Assembly: GCA_009392195.1 (NCBI GenBank)
Contig: VFGY01000025.1
Coordinates: 1-64,000 of the forward strand
DNA: 64,000 nucleotides
From: SAR202 cluster bacterium
GTDB lineage: Bacteria > Chloroflexota > Dehalococcoidia > Lucifugimonadales > OSU-TB39
Direction of reading: 5' to 3'
Numbering within the stretch: the stretch's first letter is position 1; each line of letters opens with the position of its first letter. Position numbers and translations under genes: made by a program. The notes beneath the pieces were generated by a model. It did not search any database. It was not told the DNA's origin and saw only the letters and a list, made by a program, of their open reading frames with translations. Shown here piece by piece: positions 55,305 through 64,000 of this stretch.

Positions 55305-56201
55305 ATGCCAACAAATACAAAAACGTTGTATCAAAACTACATCGTAGAAGAATTTAGGATTCAAAAAGAGCCATTTTACATACCTGTAAGTGACGAAATT
55401 GAAATATTTGAAGCAGCATATAAAAGTAAAATACCTATATTGTTTAAAGGCCCAACAGGAGTTGGGAAAACACGATTCGTAGAGTACATGTCATATAAAT
55501 TAGGGGTAAACCTCACTAAAATAAACAAAACCAATAAAACAAAATCCAAAAACGATGATTCAACTGGCATCCCATTTATAACTATTGCTTGTCACGAAGA
55601 CCTTACAGCTAGTGATTTAGTTGGTAGATACCTGTTAAAGGGTAACGAAACTGAATGGATAGACGGCCCTCTAACAAGAGCTGTAAAATCAGGTGGAATC
55701 TGCTATTTGGATGAAATAGTAGAGGCTAGGAAGGATACTACCGTATTAATACATCCTCTTACAGACCATAGACGAATCTTACCAATAGACAAGAAAGGTG
55801 AACTTCTAGAAGCTTCAGAAGGGTTTTTGTTAGTTCTGTCATACAATCCAGGCTACCAAAGTGCTTTGAAGGATTTAAAACATAGTACAAGACAACGTTT
55901 CGTGTCAATTGAATTTAACCCACCTCCCGTCGACATCGAAGCGGAAATAATTCACCATGAGTCCGGTTTAGATAAAGCAACTTCAATGCAATTAGCCAGA
56001 CTTGGGGAAAAGATAAGAAATTTAAAAGATCAAGGACTGGCAGAAGGGGCAAGCGTTAGGTTATTAATTTACGCTGGTAAATTAATTTCTTCCGGGATAA
56101 ATGCACGGAGAGCTTGTGAAGTTGCAATCAATTGGTCGACAACTGATGATTTAACTTTACAGCAAAGTATAAACGAAATAATATCAGCGCTTTTTCCTTG
56201 A
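55305..56201 (+). CDS. CbbQ/NorQ-family AAA+ ATPase
   Basis: 298 residues. Walker A FKGPTGVGKTRFVE, Walker B GGICYLDEIVEARKDTTVLIHPL, sensor LSYNPGY, DHRRILPIDK. The EARxDTT...LTDxRR pattern is that of the CbbQ/NirQ/NorQ/GpvN group. These pair with a VWA protein (CbbO/NorD) to remodel and activate metal enzymes. Here the VWA partner comes two genes later. No Rubisco or nitric oxide reductase gene is in the window, so the client is unknown. Confidence 0.9.
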   Translation: MPTNTKTLYQNYIVEEFRIQKEPFYIPVSDEIEIFEAAYKSKIPILFKGPTGVGKTRFVEYMSYKLGVNLTKINKTNKTKSKNDDSTGIPFITIACHEDLTASDLVGRYLLKGNETEWIDGPLTRAVKSGGICYLDEIVEARKDTTVLIHPLTDHRRILPIDKKGELLEASEGFLLVLSYNPGYQSALKDLKHSTRQRFVSIEFNPPPVDIEAEIIHHESGLDKATSMQLARLGEKIRNLKDQGLAEGASVRLLIYAGKLISSGINARRACEVAINWSTTDDLTLQQSINEIISALFP

Positions 56202-56221
56202 TTAAAATTTCGGATTGAAAT

Positions 56222-56791
56222 TTGATAGAAACACTTAAAGTAAAACTTCAATCATATGCACCTGAAACTCAATCGAATTTAAGAGCTACTTTAATTCCAG
56301 CATCGGTAATCGTATTGATAACATATGCAAGTCCCACATACAAAATATTGCTTAATAAACGTACTAATAATGTACAGGATCATAAAGGAGAAATAAGTTT
56401 TCCTGGAGGTCGAAAAGACAATAGTGACGTAAATCTTCAATCAACAGCTTTAAGAGAATTTGAAGAAGAGATGGGAATTTCTCCTGATAATATCGATATA
56501 ATTGGTAGATTAAGTGATGTAGCTACATCTACAAATTATTTAATCACCCCATATGTTGCGACAACAAATTCAAAACTCAATTTATCACCAAATCCAAAAG
56601 AGGTTGAATCAATTATTGAAATACCTATACACGAACTAAGTAAACATGAAAATGTGAGAACTGAAGTCAGAGTCAATAATCTTAAGCCAAACAAGTATAG
56701 CTGTTATGCATACCAAGGAAAATTTATATGGGGAGCAACAGCTAGGATACTGACAGAATTATTAACAATGATTGAACTTGAACTACATTAA
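56222..56791 (+). CDS. NUDIX hydrolase, CoA pyrophosphatase-like
   Basis: 189 residues. ILLNKRTNNVQDHKGEISFPGG is the NuCoA signature, joined to the NUDIX box ending REFEEEMGI. Splits CoA and derivatives into phosphopantetheine and ADP. Start is TTG at 56222 after a 20-base gap. Its place between the AAA and VWA genes, and the coaE gene nearby, suggests a CoA-related link for the cluster. Confidence 0.85.
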   Translation: MIETLKVKLQSYAPETQSNLRATLIPASVIVLITYASPTYKILLNKRTNNVQDHKGEISFPGGRKDNSDVNLQSTALREFEEEMGISPDNIDIIGRLSDVATSTNYLITPYVATTNSKLNLSPNPKEVESIIEIPIHELSKHENVRTEVRVNNLKPNKYSCYAYQGKFIWGATARILTELLTMIELELH

Positions 56792-56806
56792 AATAAGGTA
56801 TACGTA

Positions 56807-59800
56807 ATGCCCAAAAATATCGATATCGAACTAAAGTCATTCCCCATAGAGCTTACTAAAGCCTATTCTTCATCAAAAAAATCAATATCTAAAATTTTGA
56901 ACCAAGATCAAATAGAAGAATGGACTAATATCGGTTTGAAAATCGCACATGTAAGAAAAGGGGTAAGAAGTTGGGAATTAGCAGTTAAATTTTATCAAGT
57001 AAGCCCCTCAGTATCGAAACTGATTCCTTACAACTATTTTTACGAATGGATGCAACAAGGATTACTAATATCAAATAAGTCAAAACCAATAGCAGATAGT
57101 TTTTTTTCTAATAGCCCAAAAACAGTCTCAATTCTAAGGTCAAGACACTTAGAAGAATGGGTGAAAATGGGTCTGGAATTATATACTGGAATTTGGAAAT
57201 CTACCAACTTAGCAACTACTTTTTTCCAAACAGGAGATCAACTGCTACACAGTAGCAATATCACTAATTTAAAACACGCAATTTCCACTATAAAAAATCT
57301 TTCACTTCAATCATATGAAGCAGCTACAGAATGCATGAAATTGCTTCCTGAAATACTGGTACTTATCCCAGAAAAGAAAACCGATTATATAGAACTGCTC
57401 GATCTGGTAGTAAAAAACAATTGGCAGCATACTAAATCATTTATAGAGATTTCAATTCAATCTTTTGACAAAACTAACTCATCATCTCGAAACGAATTAA
57501 TAAAGCTTCTATATTCAATAGTAGAATTTAAAAAAACAAATATAACTAATTGGCTCTCAACATATGCAGATTGCATAAAGGATATTGAAAGCAACTACCA
57601 TGCTGACTTAATAAATTCTTCAAAATATATTCTAGACAAAACCACTCCTGAAATATTATTAGACTTCATCAAATCCGTACCATTTATATCTCAGCGATTA
57701 TCGCCAAGCAAGGTAAATACATGGGTTGATGCTGGCCTAGAAATATATTTAGAAAACGAAATTGCAGGAGCGTCGTTTTTCCGAAAGGAATCCACAAAAT
57801 CTATTGATTTAATTGACAAACTATCTTCAGTTGTTGATTTAGAACAGCAGAAAGACAAATTGGAATTATATTGTATAGCCTTAACAGGCAATCAAATCGA
57901 CCTTTCATCAAGAAACGAGATAGATTCAAAAAACATTGGCTGGGCTTTTTCTGAATTTGCAACAACTGAAGGCGAAACAATATACCTACCTGCCCAATCA
58001 AACAAATATACTTCTAAAGACGACAACCATTCTTGGTACAAAGTAATAGCGACGCACCAAACGGGACACATAGAATTTGGCAGCTTCAAATTTTCATTTG
58101 AAACAAAACCAATCCATTTCGCTGATATACGTAATAAATTTCTGGAGGAACGTAACGCTAATCAGATAGGCAATAAAAATGACGAAAAACATTTCTTGAC
58201 CGACATACAAAATTTTTTCAGTTTGTTCCCAAATAAAGAACTTGCCCTAGATATATTCACAGTGGTCGAAGGGGGGCGAATAGATAATATAGTCAAATAT
58301 TACTATGCAGGCATCAAAAGAGAATATGAAAAAATACAACTTGAAAGTCTTGAATTGAGACCAGATTTAAAGAGTTTACCAATCAGAAAGATGCTGGTAG
58401 AAATACTGCTACAGTTCAGCATCACAAAAAAAAGAAAGCTAAGTATTCCTACTGAATATAAAAATGAAATCCTGCAAATTACCTCAATCGCAAAACAAGC
58501 GTTAAAACTAACATCTTTGGTAGAAGATACGTCAGAAGCAACTCTAAGAATATATTCGATTATTTCAAATTTAGATGATGAAGAAAAACCAGAAAACACA
58601 TGGGAAAATATTGACCTAGAAAATGAGAGTGAGGAATTTAACTTAGAATCTTCATCTGATTCAAATCAAGATTATGAACATTTCAAGTTTGACACTTCAA
58701 CTGAAAAAGAAGAATCATATGACCCCATAGACGGAACCGAATACAGAGGGGAATTCAAACCAGAATTAACTCAATTTTTTGAATCGATTCGAGAAAGCAA
58801 TGGATCTAGTTCTGAAGAATCTCTGGAACAAGATAATACTAAAGAATTACTAGAACAAATGGTATCTGAAAGTGCTGAGATAGACCAAGATCAACAGATG
58901 CAATTAGATTCACAAACGGTTGAAAACATATTAAATGAAATGAACATTAAACAATCCAAATCAACAGAATATTCAGAAAGCCACCTGAGTCATATTGAAG
59001 AAGATGGAGGAGAGTTAACTTCTTCAGAACCTGAAACATTCATTTACCCAGAATGGGATTTTAGAGCAAAAGACTACAAACCAAATTGGTGCGTAATCAA
59101 ACAAAAAACGATGGCAGAAGGAGATCCATCTTACTATTCAGACGTATTAAATGAATATTCATCGCTGATGTACCAAATCAGAAGGCAATTTGAATTAATG
59201 ACACCTGAATTGTTTAAGAAAGAGAGAAAACTACAAGATGGAGAAGAACTAGACATTGATGAAGTGATAGAAGCGATGATAGACATGAAAACTGGAGCAA
59301 GTCCTAGTGAAAAACTCTATTGGCGTCGAAATAAAGTACAAAGAGAAGTAGCGGTAATTTTCCTATTAGATACAAGTGCATCTACTGCAGAAGCTATAGA
59401 TGAAAGCACCAAATTTGGTGATTCACTGACCCCACCAACAGATACAGTAGAATATTTGAACTGGTTAAAGACAAAAAGAACCGATCAGACAAGATTAAAT
59501 TACAAGAGAATAATCGACGTAGAAAAAGAATCAGTCGTTTTGTTAATCAACGCCCTTGAAGCAATTGGAGACATATACGGTATATATGGATTTTCGGGTT
59601 ACGGCAGAGAAAACGTAGAATTCTATACAGTCAAAGATATTAATGAAAAATTATCAGACAGAGTTAAGAGTCGTATAGACAAAATATCGCCACTGCATGC
59701 TACTCGTATGGGACCCGCAATTAGACATGCTACAGCAAAACTTGCTGAACAAGAATCTAAAACAAAACTCTTATTTCTTATAAGTGACGGGAGGCCTCAA

Positions 59801-60031
59801 GATAGAGGCTACAGTAGGGAAGGGGTAGAAAAAGAATATGCAGTCAATGACACCAAAATGGCACTAGATGAAGCAAAGAGAAAAAATATTAACGCTTTTT
59901 GTCTAACAGTAGACAAATCAGGACATGATTATTTGCAAGAAATGTGCCAAGACCTAGGCTACGAAGTTTTAGAAAACGTACAAATGCTGCCCCAAAGATT
60001 ACTCTACCTTTATAAAAAACTTACAATGTAA
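56807..60031 (+). CDS. Very large VWA protein, CbbO/NorD-type partner of the AAA ATPase
   Basis: 1074 residues. The first 340 hold repeated units of about 37-40 residues, with the pattern ILxxxxxxEWxxxGLxIxxxxxxxAxxFFxxSPxxxxxL (seen at about 30, 68, 108 and 300). A middle part (about 340-600) is mostly helical; residues 600-770 are an acidic Glu/Ser-rich linker. The C-terminal VWA domain (about 845-1074) has the MIDAS DTSAS in VIFLLDTSASTAE, LHATRMGPAIRHA for the Thr, and LFLISDGRPQD. This matches NorD/CbbO architecture; partner AAA protein is upstream. Acts in the cytoplasm. Confidence 0.9.
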   Translation: MPKNIDIELKSFPIELTKAYSSSKKSISKILNQDQIEEWTNIGLKIAHVRKGVRSWELAVKFYQVSPSVSKLIPYNYFYEWMQQGLLISNKSKPIADSFFSNSPKTVSILRSRHLEEWVKMGLELYTGIWKSTNLATTFFQTGDQLLHSSNITNLKHAISTIKNLSLQSYEAATECMKLLPEILVLIPEKKTDYIELLDLVVKNNWQHTKSFIEISIQSFDKTNSSSRNELIKLLYSIVEFKKTNITNWLSTYADCIKDIESNYHADLINSSKYILDKTTPEILLDFIKSVPFISQRLSPSKVNTWVDAGLEIYLENEIAGASFFRKESTKSIDLIDKLSSVVDLEQQKDKLELYCIALTGNQIDLSSRNEIDSKNIGWAFSEFATTEGETIYLPAQSNKYTSKDDNHSWYKVIATHQTGHIEFGSFKFSFETKPIHFADIRNKFLEERNANQIGNKNDEKHFLTDIQNFFSLFPNKELALDIFTVVEGGRIDNIVKYYYAGIKREYEKIQLESLELRPDLKSLPIRKMLVEILLQFSITKKRKLSIPTEYKNEILQITSIAKQALKLTSLVEDTSEATLRIYSIISNLDDEEKPENTWENIDLENESEEFNLESSSDSNQDYEHFKFDTSTEKEESYDPIDGTEYRGEFKPELTQFFESIRESNGSSSEESLEQDNTKELLEQMVSESAEIDQDQQMQLDSQTVENILNEMNIKQSKSTEYSESHLSHIEEDGGELTSSEPETFIYPEWDFRAKDYKPNWCVIKQKTMAEGDPSYYSDVLNEYSSLMYQIRRQFELMTPELFKKERKLQDGEELDIDEVIEAMIDMKTGASPSEKLYWRRNKVQREVAVIFLLDTSASTAEAIDESTKFGDSLTPPTDTVEYLNWLKTKRTDQTRLNYKRIIDVEKESVVLLINALEAIGDIYGIYGFSGYGRENVEFYTVKDINEKLSDRVKSRIDKISPLHATRMGPAIRHATAKLAEQESKTKLLFLISDGRPQDRGYSREGVEKEYAVNDTKMALDEAKRKNINAFCLTVDKSGHDYLQEMCQDLGYEVLENVQMLPQRLLYLYKKLTM

Positions 60032-60061
60032 TTTCTTATTTATTTTATGGAAATGATTTAG

Positions 60062-60892
60062 ATGAAATTTGGCATAGACATTCCTAATTTTGAACCTTTC
60101 CACAATCTAGAAGTAATCAAACAGCTTGCTATTGAGGCAGAACATTATGAATGGGACGGTTTTTTTATTTGGGACCACATGTGGCTTGGAATGGACATTG
60201 CCTTTGTAGACCCATGGGTAGCCCTAACTGTAATAGCCACGGTAACAAAGTCAATTAGATTCGGAACAATGGTTACACCTATACCAAGGCGTAGACCATG
60301 GAAACTAGCACGAGAAACAGTTTCTATTGATGTTTTATCTAATGGAAGATTGATCTTAGGAGTAGGTTCAGGATGGCCTCCTGAGTTAGAATTTGCACCT
60401 TTTTCCGAAACTGTCGATAATGCGAAAAGAGGTGAAACATTAGATGAAGGACTGGACGTATTAACAGGTTTGTGGAAAGGCCAACCATTTTCTTATGAAG
60501 GACGTTATTTTAATATAAATGAAGTTACATTTAAGCCAACTCCTGTACAAACCCCTAGGATTCCAATATGGATTGGGGGGATGTGGCCTAACAAAAAACC
60601 ATTTATACGCGCAAGCAAATGGGATGGAGTATTCCCCATAAGCAAATCAGAAAAACCAGTGTCTCCAAAAGAAATAATAGAAATTAAAAGTTTTATCTGT
60701 AGGCAATCACACCCGAAGCAACAATACGACATTGTCGCTGCAGGAATTTCAAATAAAAATACCAAGGAGCAAAATGTACTGTTAAAATCTTACAAAAAAG
60801 CAGGCGCAACTTGGTGGATTGAAAGCCTTGAACAATGCAAGACACCAGAAGACGCTTTACAAATCATTAAAAACGGTCCAGCTACTATATAA
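60062..60892 (+). CDS. LLM-class flavin/F420-dependent oxidoreductase, second copy
   Basis: 276 residues: YEWDGFFIWDHMW, WVALTVIATVTKSIRFGTMVTPIPRRRPWKLARETVSID, LSNGRLILGVGSGWPPELEF, PRIPIWIGGMWP. All are standard for the bacterial luciferase-like family. The RRRP and GVGSGW loops favour an FMN/F420-binding type. 30 bases after the VWA gene, possibly same transcript. Substrate unknown. Confidence 0.88.
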   Translation: MKFGIDIPNFEPFHNLEVIKQLAIEAEHYEWDGFFIWDHMWLGMDIAFVDPWVALTVIATVTKSIRFGTMVTPIPRRRPWKLARETVSIDVLSNGRLILGVGSGWPPELEFAPFSETVDNAKRGETLDEGLDVLTGLWKGQPFSYEGRYFNINEVTFKPTPVQTPRIPIWIGGMWPNKKPFIRASKWDGVFPISKSEKPVSPKEIIEIKSFICRQSHPKQQYDIVAAGISNKNTKEQNVLLKSYKKAGATWWIESLEQCKTPEDALQIIKNGPATI

Positions 60893-60963
60893 AAAAATAT
60901 CACCACCAAACATCAACTCTCAATAGAACTTAGATTTAAGACCAATTGAAACGCCTAATTTCG

Positions 60964-60992
60964 TTGACCCAAGTAAACACCTTAGGTAAAAT
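60964..60992 (+). promoter_or_regulatory. Promoter of the tRNA-tuf-rpmG-secE-nusG-rplK unit
   Basis: TTGACC (60964-60969), 17-base spacer, TAAAAT (60987-60992), 30 bases before the first tRNA. The same -35 box and spacing occur at two other operons in the window. Confidence 0.7.
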
Positions 60993-61022
60993 TATTTCTG
61001 CACAATTTCTCATATTCTATTT

Positions 61023-61095
61023 GCCCCAGTGGCGCAATGGTAGCGCAGCCGACTTGTAATCGGCAGGTTAGTGAGTTCGAATCTCCTCTGGGGCT
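61023..61095 (+). tRNA. tRNA-Thr (anticodon TGT)
   Basis: Full cloverleaf: acceptor GCCCCAG/CTGGGGC, anticodon arm GCCGA-CTTGTAA-TCGGC giving TGT, T-arm with GTTCGAATC. No CCA is encoded; discriminator is T. First gene of the tRNA-tuf unit. Confidence 0.95.
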
Positions 61096-61151
61096 TTCTA
61101 ATCATTTATTGTTTCAGACAAAAGATTTTAAAAATGAATTGAATAAAAAGA

Positions 61152-61180
61152 TTTAAGTGTAGATGAACATATGCTAAACT
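61152..61180 (+). promoter_or_regulatory. Weak extended -10 promoter before tRNA-Tyr
   Basis: TTTAAG (61152-61157), 17-base spacer ending TGC, TAAACT (61175-61180); the TGnTAAACT form is an extended -10. It lies 19 bases before the tRNA-Tyr gene and could add transcription inside the cluster. Confidence 0.3.
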
Positions 61181-61198
61181 GTTTTGGTGCCAGAATTT

Positions 61199-61286
61199 GG
61201 AGGGATGGGTGAGCGGTTAATACCACCAGACTGTAAATCTGGCGCCCGGAAGGGCTACGTAGGTTCGAATCCTACTCCCTCCACCA
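61199..61286 (+). tRNA. tRNA-Tyr (anticodon GTA)
   Basis: Acceptor GGAGGGA/TCCCTCC, anticodon arm CCAGA-CTGTAAA-TCTGG giving GTA, long variable arm (CGCCCGGAAGGGC) as expected for bacterial tRNA-Tyr, and encoded CCA at the 3' end. Confidence 0.95.
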
Positions 61287-61353
61287 TTAACAGTATAGTG
61301 AAAATCTAATATACTAAATAAGGTAAATTAAGGAAATATAATAATAAAAAGAT

Positions 61354-61425
61354 GCCCACATAGCTCAGTGGTAGAGCACGTTCTTGGTAAGAACGAGGTC
61401 AGCAGTTCGAGTCTGCTTGTGGGCT
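61354..61425 (+). tRNA. tRNA-Thr (anticodon GGT)
   Basis: Acceptor GCCCACA/TGTGGGC, anticodon arm CGTTC-TTGGTAA-GAACG giving GGT, T-arm with GTTCGAGTC. No CCA encoded. Ends 19 bases before the tuf ATG. Confidence 0.95.
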
Positions 61426-61444
61426 GAGAATACGGGAGTAAAAA

Positions 61445-62644
61445 ATGGCAAAAGAAAAATTTGTAAGAGATAAACCTCATTTGAATGTTGGAACGATTGG
61501 TCACGTAGACCATGGTAAAACAACGTTAACAGCAGCTATAACGCGAACGCTGTCGCAAGCTGGATTAGCTGATTTCAGAGCTTTCGACACTATCGACAAC
61601 GCACCTGAAGAAAAAGAAAGAGGCGTTACAATAGCCATACAGCACGTTGAATACAATACTGAAACGAGACACTACGCCCACGTAGACTGTCCCGGTCACG
61701 CAGACTATGTAAAAAACATGATTACCGGAGCAGCTCAAATGGACGGAGCAATCTTAGTTGTAAGTGCTCCAGATGGCCCTATGCCACAGACAAGGGAACA
61801 CATACTTTTGGCTCGCCAAGTAGAAGTACCAGCTTTGGTAGTTGCTTTAAACAAAGTCGATGCAATGGATGATGAAGAGTTATTGGAGTTAGTAGAGCTT
61901 GAAGTAAGAGAGCTTTTGAACGAATATGACTTCCCGGGTGATGATATACCAATAGTTAGAGTAAGTGCTCTTAACGCATTGGAAGCAGAAGATACTTCTA
62001 GAGAATCTGAATGGGGTAAAGGCATTTGGGAATTAATGGATGCAGTAGATGAAAATATACCTGTGCCTGAAAGGCCTAAAGATCAGCCTTTCTTGATGCC
62101 AGTCGAAGATGTTTTCAGTATCAAAGGAAGAGGAACTGTTGTAACAGGTCGAGTTGAGCAAGGAGTTGTTAATACTGGTGATACGATAGAAATAGTAGGT
62201 ATCAAAGAAACTACATCAACCGTTGTTACCGGAGTGGAAATGTTTCACAAAACCCTTGATGTGGGAGAGCCTGGTGATGCGGTTGGGGTGTTGCTGAGAG
62301 GAGTTGACAGAGAGGAAATTGAAAGAGGACAAGTACTTGCAAAACCAGGTAGTTTGACTCCGCATAACGAGGCACAAGCCCAAGTGTACGTGTTAACTAA
62401 AGATGAAGGTGGAAGACATACTCCTTTCTTTACAGGATACAAACCTCAGTTTTTCATAAGAACTACTGACGTTACTGGTGAAATTGCGCTTCCTGATGGA
62501 GTTGAAATGGTGATGCCAGGTGATAATATTGAAATGACAATAAAACTTCAAACTCCTGTAGCTCTAGACGATCAACTGCGATTTGCGATAAGAGAAGGCG
62601 GGAGAACCGTTGGTTCCGGAGTGATTACTAAAGTCACGAACTAA
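61445..62644 (+). CDS. tuf: Elongation factor Tu
   Basis: 399 residues. G1 GHVDHGKT, switch [18 protein letters not shown] (G4), and domain 2/3 segments [13 protein letters not shown] and [18 protein letters not shown]. Delivers aminoacyl-tRNA to the ribosome. ATG has GGGAG 7 bases upstream. Directly downstream of three tRNA genes, an old arrangement also known from enterobacterial tufB. Confidence 0.98.
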   Translation: MAKEKFVRDKPHLNVGTIGHVDHGKTTLTAAITRTLSQAGLADFRAFDTIDNAPEEKERGVTIAIQHVEYNTETRHYAHVDCPGHADYVKNMITGAAQMDGAILVVSAPDGPMPQTREHILLARQVEVPALVVALNKVDAMDDEELLELVELEVRELLNEYDFPGDDIPIVRVSALNALEAEDTSRESEWGKGIWELMDAVDENIPVPERPKDQPFLMPVEDVFSIKGRGTVVTGRVEQGVVNTGDTIEIVGIKETTSTVVTGVEMFHKTLDVGEPGDAVGVLLRGVDREEIERGQVLAKPGSLTPHNEAQAQVYVLTKDEGGRHTPFFTGYKPQFFIRTTDVTGEIALPDGVEMVMPGDNIEMTIKLQTPVALDDQLRFAIREGGRTVGSGVITKVTN

Positions 62645-62669
62645 AATTAGTTCAAAAAGTTAAAATACT

Positions 62670-62837
62670 ATGCCAAAACGTGGAGAAAATCGAATAACCG
62701 TAAACTTAGGGTGTGAAGAATGTAAGGAACGAACTTACCACACCACTAAGAACAGAAGGAATGACCCGGATAGAATAGAAATTAAAAAATTCTGCCCGAG
62801 GTGCAAACGGCATGTTGCACATCGCGAAATCAGGTAG
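62670..62837 (+). CDS. rpmG: 50S ribosomal protein L33
   Basis: 55 residues: [21 protein letters not shown], then [17 protein letters not shown]. The C-x2-C ... C-x2-C zinc-binding form of L33. Located between tuf and secE as in many bacteria. Confidence 0.95.
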   Translation: MPKRGENRITVNLGCEECKERTYHTTKNRRNDPDRIEIKKFCPRCKRHVAHREIR

Positions 62838-62852
62838 GCAAGTGTTCTAAAC

Positions 62853-63074
62853 ATGTCTAGTAAACCAACAGCCAATACCACTGAAAGCCGACGCAAAGGT
62901 ACCGCTTTTTTCAGCGATTCTTTTAATGAATTACGTCGGGTGACTTGGCCTTCTCGTGAAGAGACGGTCAGGCTCTCGATTATGGTCATAGTAGTAGCAG
63001 CAATAATAGGAACATTCTTAGGTTTGTTCGACCTTCTGTTTGCAAGGTTATTTGATGTAATTCTAGGAACATAA
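62853..63074 (+). CDS. secE: Preprotein translocase subunit SecE
   Basis: 73 residues. FNELRRVTWPSREETVR is the conserved amphipathic helix, followed by one membrane helix (LSIMVIVVAAIIGTFLGL). Single-helix SecE form. Two bases before nusG. Confidence 0.95.
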   Translation: MSSKPTANTTESRRKGTAFFSDSFNELRRVTWPSREETVRLSIMVIVVAAIIGTFLGLFDLLFARLFDVILGT

Positions 63075-63076
63075 CA

Positions 63077-63649
63077 ATGACTACAGATCAACAATCTAAC
63101 GTCGGAGAATATTACATTGTCCATACCTACTCTGGACACGAGGAACGTGTGAAGAGAAACATCGAACTAAGAATAAAATCGATGGATATGGAAAGTAAGA
63201 TATTTGATGTAATTGTCCCAACTGAAGAAGAAATTCAAATAAAAGATGGAAAAAGAAAATCCGTACAGAAAAGGATATTTCCTGGATATATTATCGTACA
63301 TATGGAAATGACCGATGAAAGTTGGAACTTAGTAAGAAATACTGATGGGGTAACTGGATTTATTTCAGCTGAAGAAGATGGTGAAACAAGATCCAAACCA
63401 GTGACTTTAAATCCAGAAGAAGTACAATCAATAATGAATCAGGTTGCATCCGGTCAGCCAAGAGTTAAATTAGGTGTTGATATAGGACAAACCGTTAAAA
63501 TTAAAGAAGGTCCTTTTGTAGACTTTTTGGGTACCGTTGATGAAATATATCCAGAAAGGGCCAAAGTTAAGGTGTTAGTGTCATTTTTTGGTCGAGAAAC
63601 CCCTGTAGAATTAGATTTCGTCCAAATCGACAAAGTAGAAGAAATGTAA
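63077..63649 (+). CDS. nusG: Transcription termination/antitermination factor NusG
   Basis: 190 residues. NGN domain beginning YYIVHTYSGHEERVKRNIELR, with FPGYIIVHMEM, and a C-terminal KOW domain (GQTVKIKEGPFVDFLGTVDEI). Binds RNA polymerase and links it to ribosomes or Rho. Confidence 0.97.
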   Translation: MTTDQQSNVGEYYIVHTYSGHEERVKRNIELRIKSMDMESKIFDVIVPTEEEIQIKDGKRKSVQKRIFPGYIIVHMEMTDESWNLVRNTDGVTGFISAEEDGETRSKPVTLNPEEVQSIMNQVASGQPRVKLGVDIGQTVKIKEGPFVDFLGTVDEIYPERAKVKVLVSFFGRETPVELDFVQIDKVEEM

Positions 63650-63694
63650 ACAAACCTTGTTTAAGGTTTCTAAACAGTGTTTTAGGAGAAATTA

Positions 63695-64000
63695 GTGCCG
63701 AAAAAAGTTAGAGCTATAATACGATTGCAAATCGAGGCTGGAAAAGCAAATCCAGCTCCACCTGTAGGACCTGCACTAGGTCAACACGGAGTAAATATCA
63801 TGGGATTCGTAAAAGAATACAATGAGCGTACTTCATCTCAAGCAGGTAACGTAATACCGGTAATCCTAACGGTGTACGAAGATAGATCATTTAGTTTTGA
63901 ATTAAAAACACCGCCAGCATCAGCTCTACTAAAAAAAGCTGCTGGAATAGAAAAAGGTAGTGGAGTACCAAATCTTGAAAAAGTAGGCACTGTATCTTCC
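63695..64000 (+). CDS. rplK: 50S ribosomal protein L11, N-terminal part
   Basis: The first 102 codons, cut by the window end. GTG start with TAGGAG eight bases upstream. [20 protein letters not shown] and [17 protein letters not shown] are L11 signatures. Follows nusG, the usual order before rplA. Confidence 0.96.
   Translation, partial: MPKKVRAIIRLQIEAGKANPAPPVGPALGQHGVNIMGFVKEYNERTSSQAGNVIPVILTVYEDRSFSFELKTPPASALLKKAAGIEKGSGVPNLEKVGTVSS

Overview
The window is a compact, AT-rich bacterial chromosome segment. Genes lie close together on both strands and many overlap by a few bases. I see no phage, IS element, plasmid function or CRISPR array. The gene content fits a free-living marine bacterium of the Chloroflexota, most likely the SAR202 type. 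Reasons are repeated paralogues of LLM flavin/F420 oxidoreductases, HpcH/HpaI aldolases, phytanoyl-CoA-type dioxygenases and NHL-repeat proteins, together with an enolase-superfamily dehydratase, a deazaflavin (F420)-type reductase and a cytoplasmic reductive-dehalogenase-like protein. That placement is inference from gene content; no rRNA is present.

Layout. 1-630: a decayed cupredoxin and a small unknown gene. 0.76-4.03 kb: an apparent operon of PhyH dioxygenase, NHL protein and reductive-dehalogenase-like Fe-S protein. 4.2-5.1 kb: an unknown protein made of two related halves. 5.1-13.6 kb: carbohydrate and sugar-acid genes (GH32 hydrolase, sugar isomerase/epimerase, large NHL protein, FAH-family enzyme, enolase-superfamily dehydratase, glycosidase-like barrel). 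13.6-18.5 kb: MoxR - DUF58 - transglutaminase membrane cluster, in which the transglutaminase has Ser at the usual catalytic Cys. 18.7-22.6 kb: a second PhyH, DUF2203, SDR, F420-type reductase and CPBP protease. 22.8-29.2 kb: a purine uptake and salvage block (guaC, hpt, and a BMP/ATPase/two-permease ABC transporter) with a clear promoter and a hairpin plus U-tract between the binding-protein and ATPase genes. 29.3-40.7 kb: mixed metabolic genes. 40.7-45.2 kb: selD and an OsmC-like gene, each reading through an in-frame UGA that fits selenocysteine, with a hairpin just downstream. 45.2-54.5 kb: housekeeping genes (CCA-adding enzyme, fumC, threonine aldolase, rarA, selA). 54.7-60.9 kb: coaE, a CbbQ/NorQ-type AAA ATPase, a CoA-type NUDIX enzyme and a 1074-residue VWA protein, co-directional and nearly contiguous. 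61.0-64.0 kb: tRNA-Thr(TGT), tRNA-Tyr(GTA), tRNA-Thr(GGT), tuf, rpmG, secE, nusG and the start of rplK.

How parts work together. SelA and SelD supply charged Sec-tRNA and selenophosphate, and two Sec-decoded genes lie in the same window; selB and tRNA-Sec are not seen here. The ABC transporter, HPRT and GMP reductase form a coherent nucleoside/purine recovery unit. The enolase-type dehydratase and FAH enzyme suggest sugar-acid breakdown. Three putative promoters (upstream of the BMP gene, of coaE and of the tRNA-tuf operon) share a TTGACC -35 box with a 17-base spacer, which suggests the local housekeeping sigma consensus.
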